From Maylandia zebra (lineage: Eukaryota > Chordata > Actinopteri > Cichliformes > Cichlidae): 64,000 nucleotides of DNA. Made by a program: the position numbers and the translations under genes. The notes beneath the pieces are model-generated. The model did no database searches, was not told where the DNA came from, and saw nothing but the letters and a program-made list of their open reading frames with translations. The DNA lies in NCBI RefSeq assembly GCF_041146795.1, contig NC_135172.1, positions 12,390,137-12,454,136 on the forward strand, written 5' to 3'. Each line of letters begins with the position of its first letter. The first letter of the stretch is position 1. This document shows positions 23,215-33,992 of this stretch, piece after piece.

Positions 23215-23642
23215 GAAAGAGCTGTCCAGACCTCTGTCTCTGACCATCTGTGTTAACACTTGAAATCGGAAACATGTAAATGTAACAAACATGTTAAAAC
23301 ATAAGAAATCAGGAAGGGGCAAAAAAAGCATTTTGCTAAAAAAAGATTTAGAGCAGAAGTTTTTAAAATGAAGATATATTGCATTTATTTACAATTAAAA
23401 ACACACAGAGCAGAAAGTGTGTTACTGTTTTACATCCACAGACACACAAGAAAAGAAGCCGGCAACGTGAGGTCAAGTTATGGCATTTTTATTTGTGTAT
23501 TTCAGTACATGTATTCAGAATAGAGTTTTTAAAAACAAACAAACGTCCCAAGTCAAGTTTGGGGGGATTTTTGTGAAAGAAAGGTTGAGAGAGGGGGAAG
23601 GAGGAAGAAACTATTGCTCTCCTTAAACTTGATGCTGCTGGG

Positions 23643-24710
23643 TCAGTTTTTTCTCAGCAGTCTGCTCCAGAATCCACTCCTGTCCTCGGCTTTCTTTTCT
23701 TTTTCTTTTGCCTTCAGCTCTTTTAAAGTTTTGTTTAGCTGCTCCTCGGCGTCTTTAAATGCTTCTTTCAGCTGCTGTTTGGCCAGTTTGACTTTCTGTT
23801 TCAGGAGCTCTTTAGCTTCCTTTTTGTGCTTTTGCATTTCTTTAAGTGCATCTTTGCAGCCTTTCTTGGTCACCTCAGAGGCTGTCGTTTCTTTCTTGAA
23901 TACCTTCAACTCAATTTTCTCTTCTGCAAGTTCTTCTTGCACTTTCATCAGTTTCTTCTTCAGAGTTTCACTTTCCTGTTTTGCCTCCCATTTTCCATGT
24001 GTCTCTTTTTCTATTTCTTCCTCTGTTTCCAGCAACTTCTTCCTCATGTTTTGAGTGAAACTCTTTGTATTTTCCATTTCTTTCTTTGCTTCCTGTATTT
24101 TAAATTTCTCTTCCTCCAACACTTTTTGAGCTTCCAACAATTCTTTCTTCATATTTTCAATCTCATTTTCTGCCTCGTGTTTACGTTTTTTCTCCTCTTC
24201 AAGTTGTTGCTTTACATGCAGTAATTCCTTCCTGAGTATTTCAGCTTCAGCCGTTACATTTTCAGCTTCTTGTGCTGCCAACTGCATTTTCCTTTTCTCC
24301 CCTTCAAAAGCTTCCTGCACCTCCTGTAATTCCTGCATCACATTTTCTGCCTCCTTCTTTGCAGTTTGATATTTATTTTTAGCTTCTTGTGCTGTGCTTT
24401 TCTCTTCCTGCAATGCTTTTTGAGCTTCCAACAGTTCTTTCTTGATGTTTTCATTCTCATTTTCTGCTTGTTGTTTTCCCATCTTCTCTCCTTTAAGCTT
24501 TAGACCCACATGCAGTAATTCCTTCAATACTACTTCGGTTTCAAACTTTGAATTTTCAGCTTCTCCTCTTGATTCTTCTGCCACTTCTTTTAATTTGACA
24601 TTTTCAGCCTGTATTATTTGAAATTCTTCTCGTAGTTTAATCAGCTCAGACTGTTCTGTACTGTATGGTGACGCACTCACCAATCCTCTTCTCGATCTCC
24701 CTTGATTCAT
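23643..24710 (-). CDS. Intronless Glu/Lys-rich coiled-coil protein, 355 aa (right arm)
   Basis: This copy translates to the same 355 residues as 12484-13551, with no difference seen across the frame or its flanks. The two genes are divergent about the spacer, pointing inward with their 3' ends nearest the centre. Complete preservation of a long frame in both arms, when every neighbouring host gene is a fragment, makes this the best candidate for a functional gene. Its role is unknown. Confidence 0.7.
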   Translation of the reverse strand: MNQGRSRRGLVSASPYSTEQSELIKLREEFQIIQAENVKLKEVAEESRGEAENSKFETEVVLKELLHVGLKLKGEKMGKQQAENENENIKKELLEAQKALQEEKSTAQEAKNKYQTAKKEAENVMQELQEVQEAFEGEKRKMQLAAQEAENVTAEAEILRKELLHVKQQLEEEKKRKHEAENEIENMKKELLEAQKVLEEEKFKIQEAKKEMENTKSFTQNMRKKLLETEEEIEKETHGKWEAKQESETLKKKLMKVQEELAEEKIELKVFKKETTASEVTKKGCKDALKEMQKHKKEAKELLKQKVKLAKQQLKEAFKDAEEQLNKTLKELKAKEKEKKAEDRSGFWSRLLRKN

Positions 24711-25339
24711 TTTGGCCTTTTAAACAAAGGAACCAAAGTTTTGTAGAGAAGTGAAGTTTTCGATGTGTTTTTTTCTTCAACCGTCGTCTGTCCTGCACAG
24801 AGATGCTGCTGTAGATGTGTCTCTAGCTGTGTCTGGATAAAATGAAAAATGCTGTAACTAAGTGCTTGTGTTGCACAGTTCTACAAAACATTCCATTCCA
24901 TGCATGCTCCGCCCACATGGTCAGGAATGTCAGGTGCTGCATCACCAAATGCTGCTCCCGTTGCCTAGCAATAACAGCTGTTTACTTTTTGGGGTCTGGT
25001 TCATTATTTAATAAAGAAAACATGTCCAAGTATTGCAACCATGGTGCTGAGGCTCAGTGCATATTCTAGCCTGCTGTGTGGGTGGGCAGCTAGAAATCAC
25101 TGGTGGGCAACATGAGAGAGGAGAAAACTGGAGCAGCCAAGCAGGGAGCTGCAGGTTGCTGGTTTGAGTCTCTGTTCAGATGCTGGTGTCTCCTCTCTCT
25201 GAGATGTTTGCAAACAGTCCCAGATAAAACAATAAGGATAATAAACAAACACGTGACTAAACTAACATTTATGACACTGATATATTTTATGTGTAGCAGG
25301 ATGGCCTCTAGTTTGCAAAACTGTTGGAGCGTGGTACTA

Positions 25340-25772
25340 CAGTGGCTTGCAAAAGTATTCGGCCCCCTTGAACTTTTCCACATTTTGTCACATTACAGCC
25401 ACAAACATGAATCAATTTTATTGGACTTCCACGTGAAAGACCAACACAAAGTGGTGCACACGTGAGAAGTGGAAGGAAAATCATACATGATTCCAAACAT
25501 TTTTTACAAATAAATAACTGCAAAGTGGGGTGTGCGTAATTATTCAGCCCCCTGACTCAATACTTTGTAGAACCACCTTTTGCTGCAGTTACAGCTGCCA
25601 GTCTTTTAGGGTCTGTCTCTACCAGCTTTGCACATCTAGAGACTGAAATCTTTGCCCATTCTTCTTTGCAAAACAGCTCCAGCTCAGTCAGATTAGATGG
25701 ACAGCGTTTGTGAACAGCAGTTTCAGATCTTGCCACAGATCTGAGGGGGGCGAATACTTTTGCAAGCAACTG
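25340..25772 (-). mobile_element. Tc1-type MITE (right arm)
   Basis: Mirror of 11422-11854, starting CAGTGGCTTGCAAAAGTATT and ending TTTTGCAAGCAACTG. No differences from the left copy were seen. Confidence 0.85.
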
Positions 25773-25867
25773 CAAGTGTGGGGGAAGGCTGAGTGAAGTA
25801 TTTCTTTGATATTGTTTTTCAATAAGCAGATGCAAATATTTACTCCTCTGTTATGTTTCTGTACATA

Positions 25868-26335
25868 CAGACTGGGCGTGCCAAAAGCGATGCACTGCAG
25901 CACAGCTTTCTTGATGAGGAAGAGCAGCTGTGCTGTGATGTCAGCTTCAGCTGCCCAGCATGCACACCTGAAATGTTGGCGGTTTCAGTTGATGGTAACA
26001 GAAAGCTATATCACTTTCAGCAAAAAGAAAGGTGCTCATTGTTGATGTTCTTTGTGTTTGTGTTTGTGTGACATAATAGTTTTTACTATAGTAACCAAAC
26101 GACTGTCTTCTGCAAGATGACTACTGTTAAATTAGAGTAAATGGAAAATCTTGTCATTTACTTTATAATTTCTTGCTATTTTATTATATTTGTTACATGT
26201 CGTAGACACGGGGAAGAGGCACATGTGGGGATTCCCAGTGGACAGCAGCACGAGAGACTTCAAGGAAGGCCTCCAAACTGGATGAAGAGGAGATGGAGGT
26301 CGCTGTGTGTCGACATGGATTGTGTCTTTTGTGTC
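25868..26335 (+). mobile_element. KDZ (Zisupton-type) transposase remnant (right arm)
   Basis: Two blocks resemble KDZ transposases common in fish. About 25868-26030 encodes CPACTPEMLAVSVDGNRKLY. About 26220-26335, in another frame, encodes SQWTAARETSRKASKLDEEE followed by MEVAVCRHG. The zinc-binding cysteine cluster and the CRHG box are characteristic. The catalytic core is missing and the blocks are out of frame, so the element is dead. Confidence 0.65.
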
Positions 26336-27184
26336 ACTTTCACTTCAGGGACGGCAAACTGTGGAGTGTTTCAGGAACGGTTACATGCCCGACAACTACA
26401 CTTCTGAACAGGTCCAACTTTTGATTTGCACTCAGAATGATTACATCAAAGAGTTTAGTTAAAAACACTAAATGAAACCTGCAGACTTGCTTAAAGTGAT
26501 TCGTATTCATGAGAAACTGGAGCGTCATTATCATTGAGTTTATTTCTTTCCCTGCTAAGCAACACCAAGTCTAGCCCTGATTGGCTGATATAAGTGACCA
26601 CAGACCTGTCGCTGTGTGAGTTTGAATGGGTGATTAGAGACCAACACATGTTTGTTGCTGCTCCATGTTTTCTGCAACATTGTGTGTAGTTACTGCAGCT
26701 GTGTATGCATTCTGCTGGCAGGAAACAAGTGAAAGAAAACTGGCGAGCATCCTGGAAGGAAAACTTAATCGGACATAACAAGTTAAAACAGTTTGCAAGC
26801 TTCAAGCCAAACTGCTGAATCTACCGTCCAGGTTCTCCTTGATAGCGTGACTCTGTGTTGTTCTCCTTCATTCTTCTGTCTCTGTCTGTCAAATCTCAGC
26901 GTATTATAAACCAACTGTTGTCACCCTCTGCTGCTCAGTGTGCTGGCTGTTTTCTCGAGAATCTCAACCACAAGAAAGTTTATACGAACGAAGCTAAAAA
27001 ACCTGTGACAGTTTGTGAAACGTCATTAGCAGCAGTGAAATAAGTTAGTTAGTGAAATGATAGAGGCTATTTTATGCTGGAAAAATTCTTCTAGCACAAA
27101 GTGGCCCAATAAACGGAATTTTTTAATACAGAAATACATCTAATGATAAAAAGCAGAGAATTCATTGTCTGTTTTCCATTGCAG

Positions 27185-27288
27185 AGCTGGGATGCTCGTC
27201 TCCTCATGGAGCGCTCTCGAGCTGTGAAGTGTCCAGATATCAGCGCTCACCTGGCTGGTACCAAGAAGGTTCAGCAAGTGCTCCCCAG
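27185..27288 (+). pseudogene. gss: Single glutathione synthetase exon (right arm)
   Basis: A 104-base exon between CATTGCAG and GTACAG encodes [20 protein letters not shown] then [15 protein letters not shown]. This matches the conserved internal block of eukaryotic glutathione synthetase, the ATP-dependent enzyme joining gamma-glutamylcysteine and glycine. Only this exon is present, and the next exon, 147 bases on, belongs to KIF1. The splice phases of the two do not fit each other. Confidence 0.78.
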
Positions 27289-27435
27289 GTACAGGATTGG
27301 TGCACATGTTGTTTCCTTATTACTCACACAGTGGTAACTGCTTCCTTTGTACACAGTTGAATATCTTCTTTTAAAGCGTAATGTTGCTCTAGCTGTGCTC
27401 ACTGTGATCCTGAGCTCCTGTTATGTTTGCTGCAG

Positions 27436-27520
27436 GGGATCCAGCGGAGGATCACAGTGACCCTCATCCACGAGAAGGGCAGCGAGCTCCATTGGAAAGA
27501 TGTTCGTGAGCTGGTTGTAG
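27436..27520 (+). pseudogene. kif1: Single KIF1-type exon (right arm)
   Basis: An 85-base exon after TGCTGCAG encodes [20 protein letters not shown] followed by KDVRELVVG and ends at GTGAGC. This is the conserved segment after the stalk in KIF1 kinesins, upstream of the exons found at 33993-35287. The intervening KIF1 exons are missing; HERC, LRRC31, CIP2A and LINE sequence fill the 6.5 kb gap. Strand and order fit one KIF1 gene that was broken and filled. Confidence 0.75.
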
Positions 27521-28461
27521 GTGAGCAGCCTGCCTTTAGGGTCTAGTCGTGCTATACCTCTGTGTAGAAAACAAAACCCCAAAGCACCGAAACAATGTTT
27601 TATAGTGTTTGTGTGCTTTTGATAGAGGAAGACAGGACAGAACATCATTAAAGGGATTTGACTTTGTGAGATCACCCTGAAAACGCACCACTCGGTTCAC
27701 TCTGAGATATTTTCAGTCTGGAAAGATGAATCTGTCGGGCTTCAGGCTGCTTCTCACTTTAAGCAGTTCATGCTGTAGCTGATGGACCAAAAATGACATT
27801 TGATATTTTAGACATTCAGCTGCTGACTCTGAAGCCAACAGGCTCTTGAGTGTGGATGATTGTGTTGGTACTGGATGCTGTGATCAAACAGCTGTTCTGA
27901 TCTGTCTTCATTCATGCCTGTTGTTATTAAGCCTCCTAAGCTCCAAACCAGTAAAAGCAATCTTTGGAGGCAACACCCTTTTTAGTACTTTGCTGTATTT
28001 GTTTGTGATTGTGTGACACTGAACCACAGTGCTATGTATATCCTCTGTAACACTCAGACGTTTCCAGATCAGTGTTTCCCCCTCAGCTGTTTCTCACTAT
28101 AGAGTCTTTCCTTTGTAACAATGAGGCACCAGCAGAGCATATCTGGCTCCCAGTCTGTGGCTGATAGTGCCCCCTGCTGTTAATAACAGGAACAGTGTAA
28201 CCTTGGATGGAGCTCATAGTGATGGTCTGAAGATTGCTGCTGCAAGGCAGTAATTTGTATCCATGTGTGCTGTCTATTCTGAGCATATGCAGTTATGTGA
28301 GCTCTCAGGTTTTATGTATCAGGACATAATTAAAAACAATCAGGTCCTTAGTAGGTCTTAATATGAGGTAAATATAAAACATGAAGTGTTTGTGAGGTTC
28401 ATCTGCAGCACCTTTGTCTCTGTGAAATGTTTGCTAATTTAACATTTTCCCTCCTAAACAG

Positions 28462-29876
28462 GAAGGAGTTTGTGGAGGCCTATGTGAATCATGCCTTCAA
28501 CACATCAGTGGAGAGTCTGTTCCAGGAGTTCAAGCGAGGCTTCTTCCTGGTGTGTGAGCAGGATTTGGTGAGGCTGTTTCGACCAGAGGAGCTGCAGGGA
28601 GTGCTGGTCGGCCAGGACGTGCATGACTGGGAAAAGTTCAAACAGGTACAGTCAGCCAAACAGACACAGGCTGTAGTTTCACAGCTGTCCTGTAGCACAA
28701 TAACTGTGTACTGCATACTGTCAAAAGCATTCAGCCGGCTGCTTTAACACAAATATGAACTTGAGTCACATCTCAGTCTTAATCCAGACTTTTGTATGAT
28801 AGTATAATATAATAGTCAGCCCACCCTTCGCAGCTATAACTGCTTCCACTCTTCTGGGAAAGCTTTCCACAAGGTTTAGGTGTGTTTATGGGAATTTTTT
28901 GACTATTCTTCCAGAGGTGCATTTGTGGTGTCAGACACTGACGTTGGAGGAGAAGGCCTGGCTCACAGTTGCTGCTCTAATTCATCCCAAAGATGTTCTA
29001 TCAGGTTGAGGTCAGGACTCTGTGCAGGCTAGTCCAGTTCTTCTACACCAAACTCACTCATCCATGTCTTTATGGACCTTGTATTGTGCACTGGTGCCCA
29101 GCCATGTGCACACATGCCCACACTTTACACTTGGCACAGTGCAGTCAGACAAGTACTTCTGGCAACCACCAAACCCTGACACATCCATCGGATTGCCAGT
29201 CAGAGAAGTGTGATTCGTCACTCCAGTAAACACATCTCCACTGCTTTAGAGTCCAGTGTTGAGATGCTTAAATCACTCCATCTGACGCTTTGCATTGTGT
29301 TTGTCAGTGTAAGGCTGGGATGCAGCTGCTCAGCCATGGAAACCAATGAAGTTTGGACATCTGTAACAACAGCAGACTGCAGATATTGGTGACTTAAGTG
29401 CACTATGAGCCTTAGCATCAGCTGACTCGCTGTCATTTCCAATTACTTCCACTTTGTTATAATATCACTAACAGCTGACTATGGAATATTTAATAGCGAG
29501 GAAATTTCATGACTGGACTTGTTGCACTGGTGCATCCTATCACATTACCATGCTGGAATTCATTCAGTTCCTGAGAGCGACTTGTCCTTTCACACATGTT
29601 TGTAGAAGTAGTCTGCATGCCTAGGTGCTTGATTTAATACACCTGTGTCCATGGAAGTGATTGGAACACATTAATTGAATGATTTGGATGTGTTAGGGAA
29701 TACTTTTGGCAACATAGTGTATGCCTGACCTTACAAACTCTATGATTATAACAGTCATTTTCACTGTTTTCAGAACACAAGTTATGGTTGGAGATATCAT
29801 GACCGCCACCCCACCATACAGATGTTTTGGGAGGTATTTGATGAACTAACTGAAGAGCAGAGGAAAGATTTCCTTC
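28462..29876 (+). pseudogene. HERC-type HECT domain exons (right arm)
   Basis: Exon 28462-28645 encodes KEFVEAYVNHAFNTSVESLF...RLFRPEELQGVLVGQDVHDW. Exon 29774-29876 encodes GWRYHDRHPTIQMFWEVFDEL...RKDFL. Both match the HECT ubiquitin-ligase domain as found in the HERC3-6 family of fish. The last exon, with the catalytic cysteine, is replaced by LRRC31 only 142 bases downstream. The RCC1 repeats and the HECT N-lobe start are also absent. On its own this would be an inactive fragment; joined to LRRC31 it forms an open chimera. Confidence 0.85.
28711..29719 (-). mobile_element. Degenerate Tc1-like transposon (right arm)
   Basis: Mirror of 7475-8483 in the intron between the two HECT exons. Several substitutions against the left copy fall here, near 29164, 29430 and 29583. 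Confidence 0.85.
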
Positions 29877-30018
29877 GTAAGTACTTGCTGAAGCCTCCAT
29901 TATGATATGTTACTGAAATCACACTGTATCATATAAAACATTAGATTTTTCTGCACTTTACCAAGATACATTAGAGAGCAGCATTGTTCTGATTAATATA
30001 CTGTAAAGCTGCTTCTAG

Positions 30019-31369
30019 CTGGTGGACTGAGCCGCCTCACCTTTCACCTGGCTCACGTCACACACCTGGAGAGACTCGACCTCCACCTGTGTTGCCTCAC
30101 GCGAGATGATCTAGAGGCTCTGAGTCAGTTGCTACCAATCTCACACGCCGGACACTAATCGCATGCTCGCTGCAGCAGTCATGTGACTCGTTGTTTTTCA
30201 GTCCAGGTGCTGCCCTCTCTCACTGCACTGACCGAGCTTGATGTGTCATCCAATAAGGAAGTGGGAGGTGTGGTCCACCTGCTGGTCTCCGCCCTCCCTG
30301 CGACACAAATGAGGCGGCTGCCATTCAACAGCTGCTACATGAGCAACGAGTCCTTCACTGCTCTGGGTAACACACACACACACACTTGTTTATTTATAGA
30401 AGTTTTCCTTCAAGTCATTCTCCCTGAATACCTCTTCCACCCTCTAGCCTGAAATGGTGAAAACTTTGTGTTTATGCATCAGCCCTGGCGGTGTCCTATC
30501 TGCGCACGGTGGATATTTCCTGGTGTAAAGTGGTTGGCGGTCACTTGGCGCTCCTGCTGGATGCTCTGCAGCCATCAGTCGTCAGCGAGCTCCGTCTTTG
30601 CAGCTGCGAGCTCACCACTGATGACATGCTACATCTGGGTAACTAACACACAATGACATTATACTTTTTCTTTTTTGGTCTGTAGTGGATCATTAGGCTG
30701 CATAAATGTATATTAAGACAAGTAAAGCCTGAAGGAAATTGATATTTCTTTCATTTATTTCATGCTGCCAGCATCTGTAGCTGTCGTATAAAACAAAACA
30801 ATGAAACTATTCGGTGTTATTTTTGTCTCCATCAGAAACATTGTGAACAAAACAGTAAAGTGAACAGGCATAAAGTGATCAGTTATCAATGGGTCCTCTT
30901 CCTCTGTGCAGCTGCCGTGTGCAGACGGGGCTGTCTCTCCTCACTCCGTGCACTGGATCTGTCCTACAACAGCTTGGTGGGAGACAACGGTTGGTGCAGT
31001 CTGTTTGCAGCAGGAGGTCTGGGCTCTCTGGAAGACGTGGATGTCAGTTTGCGACCTTCAACCTCTGCTCCGTGCTCAGCCTGGCTGCCCGCTCTGCTCC
31101 GAGCTCTGCCTCAAATGCCGGCGCTGGCTCGACTGGCCATGCAGAGGTGGACAGCTGACTGTCAGGAGAGAGAGCAGCTGAGGTACTGTCTGAAAAAGAG
31201 GAGCGTCCTGCTGGAAAGGGATCCAGATTTACAAGACACATCATCAACATGTAAAGGGAACAGTCAGGAGAGCCTAGAAGAGAGTCAGCCTGAGGAGATT
31301 GGAGCGGACCGCACTGGAATTTACTGTCAAAGAGCGACCCACTTTGTTGCTTTATTATTATTTTTTTAA
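30019..31369 (+). pseudogene. lrrc31: LRRC31 3' exons, splice-compatible with upstream HECT exons (right arm)
   Basis: Four exons at 30019-30123, 30202-30366, 30483-30638 and 30912-31369 all join in phase 1. They encode leucine-rich repeats: LERLDLHLCCLT, LTELDVSSNKEVGG, LRTVDISWCKVVGG and LRALDLSYNSLVGDNGW. Human LRRC31 ends with the same order of features, including a VSLRPS-like block and a QRW block near the end. The C-terminus here runs about 45 residues longer, to a hydrophobic LLLFF and a stop. LRRC31 is a mainly cytoplasmic epithelial LRR protein of poorly known function. The N-terminal half is absent. The exon immediately upstream on the same strand is a HERC HECT exon, and splicing to it would keep the frame. 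Confidence 0.85.
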
Positions 31370-31516
31370 GTCTCTGTTACCACAAGAAGGTCAGTGTTGA
31401 CGTCAGCTGCATCACGTCTGATGTAAACTGTGTCACACGTGATGGTTTCAGGGAATACTGGGAACTTACAGAGTTAAGCACAGCTGGTGTGGGTTATCAT
31501 ATTTGTCGTCTCTCAC

Positions 31517-31813
31517 CTTGGCTGCAGGGTCTGGGTCTTTCCAATGCAGCAGTCCTAACACTTGAGACACACATGCCGAGAAGTGGGGATACCTGGAAAT
31601 GGACAAAGGCTTTCAGCAGAGTTTTAAAGCAGCTATTCAGGAAAAGAGCTGTGAATTATCTGCATACCTTGTTAGGTAATCAGCTATTTTGGGGTTCTTT
31701 AACAAATCAACCAAAAGGTCGACTGAGTATTTTCTCGTCAGAGTACCATCACCGTTCACGATGATGTTGAGCACAAGCTGGAGCGTTTGATGGATGTTCT
31801 TTGCATCAAAGAG
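31517..31813 (-). pseudogene. cip2a: CIP2A two-exon fragment (right arm)
   Basis: Mirror of 5381-5677, with exons 31668-31813 and 31517-31592. It sits tail-to-tail with LRRC31, whose stop is at 31369. A substitution just outside the exon near 31830 separates the arms. No further CIP2A exon is recognisable on either side. Confidence 0.65.
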
Positions 31814-32693
31814 CTACGAGGAAATCCCAGAGATTAGAGACAGGATATTATGTGAATCAGCATGAATGTTGTTTGTTGTTCAACAGATAAAAACAAGAAG
31901 AGAAAATAGAAACAAAGTAAAAAAGGAACAATTGTTTCTGCCGTTAAGAAAAAAAAATTGAGTCATGGCAGAGACCTGCAGAAGTCTTGAGTCTCATTTG
32001 ATGACATTTTGTCAGATTGCCTTGTAATTTAAAAAAAACAAAACTGTTTTTTGAGCAAAAGTTCTCCAGGTTTTTTTGGAGTTCTTTCAAAGTTTTCTTA
32101 TTTTTGGACGTTAGCTGCTTTTTCACTCTTTTTCAGTCCAGTCTGTGCATCTGAACATTTACAGAAAGATTTCTTTGTTTCGTCTTTAGACACTTTGTTA
32201 AACGCAGATCCCAGCAGAGTTCGCCTACCTTCTCTCCAACCTTCTCAGGTTTTGTGGATATTATACATGGTTATGCTGAGGATATGTCGGCTACTTTCCA
32301 CTGGAAATGCCTTTTGGTTAAACTGTCAGCGAGGAATTTGCACTGTTACATTTTTATATAACTTTAATGCAAAAAAAACAGCTGCTTGTTTAAGTGAAAA
32401 TACACTGATGGGGTTTTTTTCTATTCATGAACAGGAGTGTGATCAGTTTAATAAAAGAAAAAATAACCATAACCAAGATATGAGGGGAAATCTTGGACAA
32501 ATACAAGCAGACTGGAGCAGCCAGCGTTCAAAACACCGACGTTCAAGGTAACAGAAGGTTCCCGAGCCACATCCACCCAGCTGGTTTCTGTGTTTCTTGT
32601 GTATTTGTGTACACTGTGACTTCATGGCTGTCTTGGGCTCCAGCTCTTGTTTTGGTGTCTCATTAATTTGATTTAATGTCCTGCTTAGTGATA

Positions 32694-33171
32694 ACATCAC
32701 TCTTGGCCTCCCTGCACTGGCTTCCAATTGAATTTAGGATTCATTTTAAAGTTCTTTTATTGGTTTTTAAATCTTTAAATGGTCTGGCACCTGCTGAAGC
32801 CCTATGTCCCCACTCGTTCGCTCCGGTCAGCTGAGCAGCTGTTGCTCTCAGTCCCCAAATCACGGCTGAAACTGAGAGGAGACCGAGCGTTCTCTATCGT
32901 GGCTCCTAAGCTTTGGAATAATCTTCCTCTTCACATTAGGCAATCGACATCAGTGCTGGTTTTTAAATCCAGATTGAAAAAGCATTTTTATTCACTGGCT
33001 TTTGACTCAGTGGTTGACTGACTTGTATTTTATTGTTTTTCGCTATGTTTATTATTGTATCGTATTTATTATTCTTATGGTATCTATTATGTTTCTATTG
33101 TTCAGCAGTTTGGTCAGCCTTGTGTGTTTTTAAAGTGCTATATAAATAAACAATGATGATGATGATGAACA
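32694..33171 (+). mobile_element. 5'-truncated L2-type LINE 3' end (right arm)
   Basis: Mirror copy of 4023-4500. The pol remnant is 32779-33021, ending LAFDSVVD, and the GATGATGATG tail is at about 33152-33168. Confidence 0.8.
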
Positions 33172-33992
33172 TAGTAACGTGTGTTGGGTTGCTCTGTCTT
33201 CAGACTCACTGTCAGACTGATTAGACAGTGAGTCTGAAGGTGAGAGTCCTCACTGCCCACGCCTGTCTTTGGGTCTGACCAACACCGTTTCCTGTGTGTC
33301 ATTCCCCCCTCGCCTTCCCCCCATCTGTCCTGTCTGCACTGACCTCTCCAATAAAGACAAAAGGCCTCATTTTCTGAAACTCTTCCTATCCCATCACCTT
33401 GCGAAGAATCACTTCACCATGTTGATTAATAAGGACGGTGGGAATGGTTTGAAGTCTCGTCACAGAAAATGTGCCAAAGGCAAAGAATCTGAGCTTGAAA
33501 TAAAATGAAATGAAAGATCAGCCCCACACAGGGGTTAAATTCAGATGGAAACTCTTATCACACAAAGAGAACAAGCGAATAAATATATCGGAGTGTGGCC
33601 CCTCGACTGTCACAGTGTAGCTGACATTTGATCTTATCATGTGTTAAAGCTATTTTAATTACTGAAGAGAACCAGTGTCAAACTCAGCCCAAGTATGGTT
33701 GTACGTTAATCCTTAAAGCAACAACGTTTTTAAAGTTGCAGCGTCATTTTTACACCACACCTAAAATCCCACTAATCGTCCGGGCTCTTCACCCTATGAC
33801 CACACGCTGGGGTATCTAACACCACATGACCCAAATGGAAACTATGTCAGCTGAAAGAAACCCATCGAAATGTGCAACACTTAAAACTTTGCCTGATTGG
33901 AGCATGGCTTCAAATACAGCCCTGAAAACAGACAGGCGGTCGTTGGCATTTCGTTACAAAGTTTCCTTGTTCAAAACTTCTGCTTCATTATA

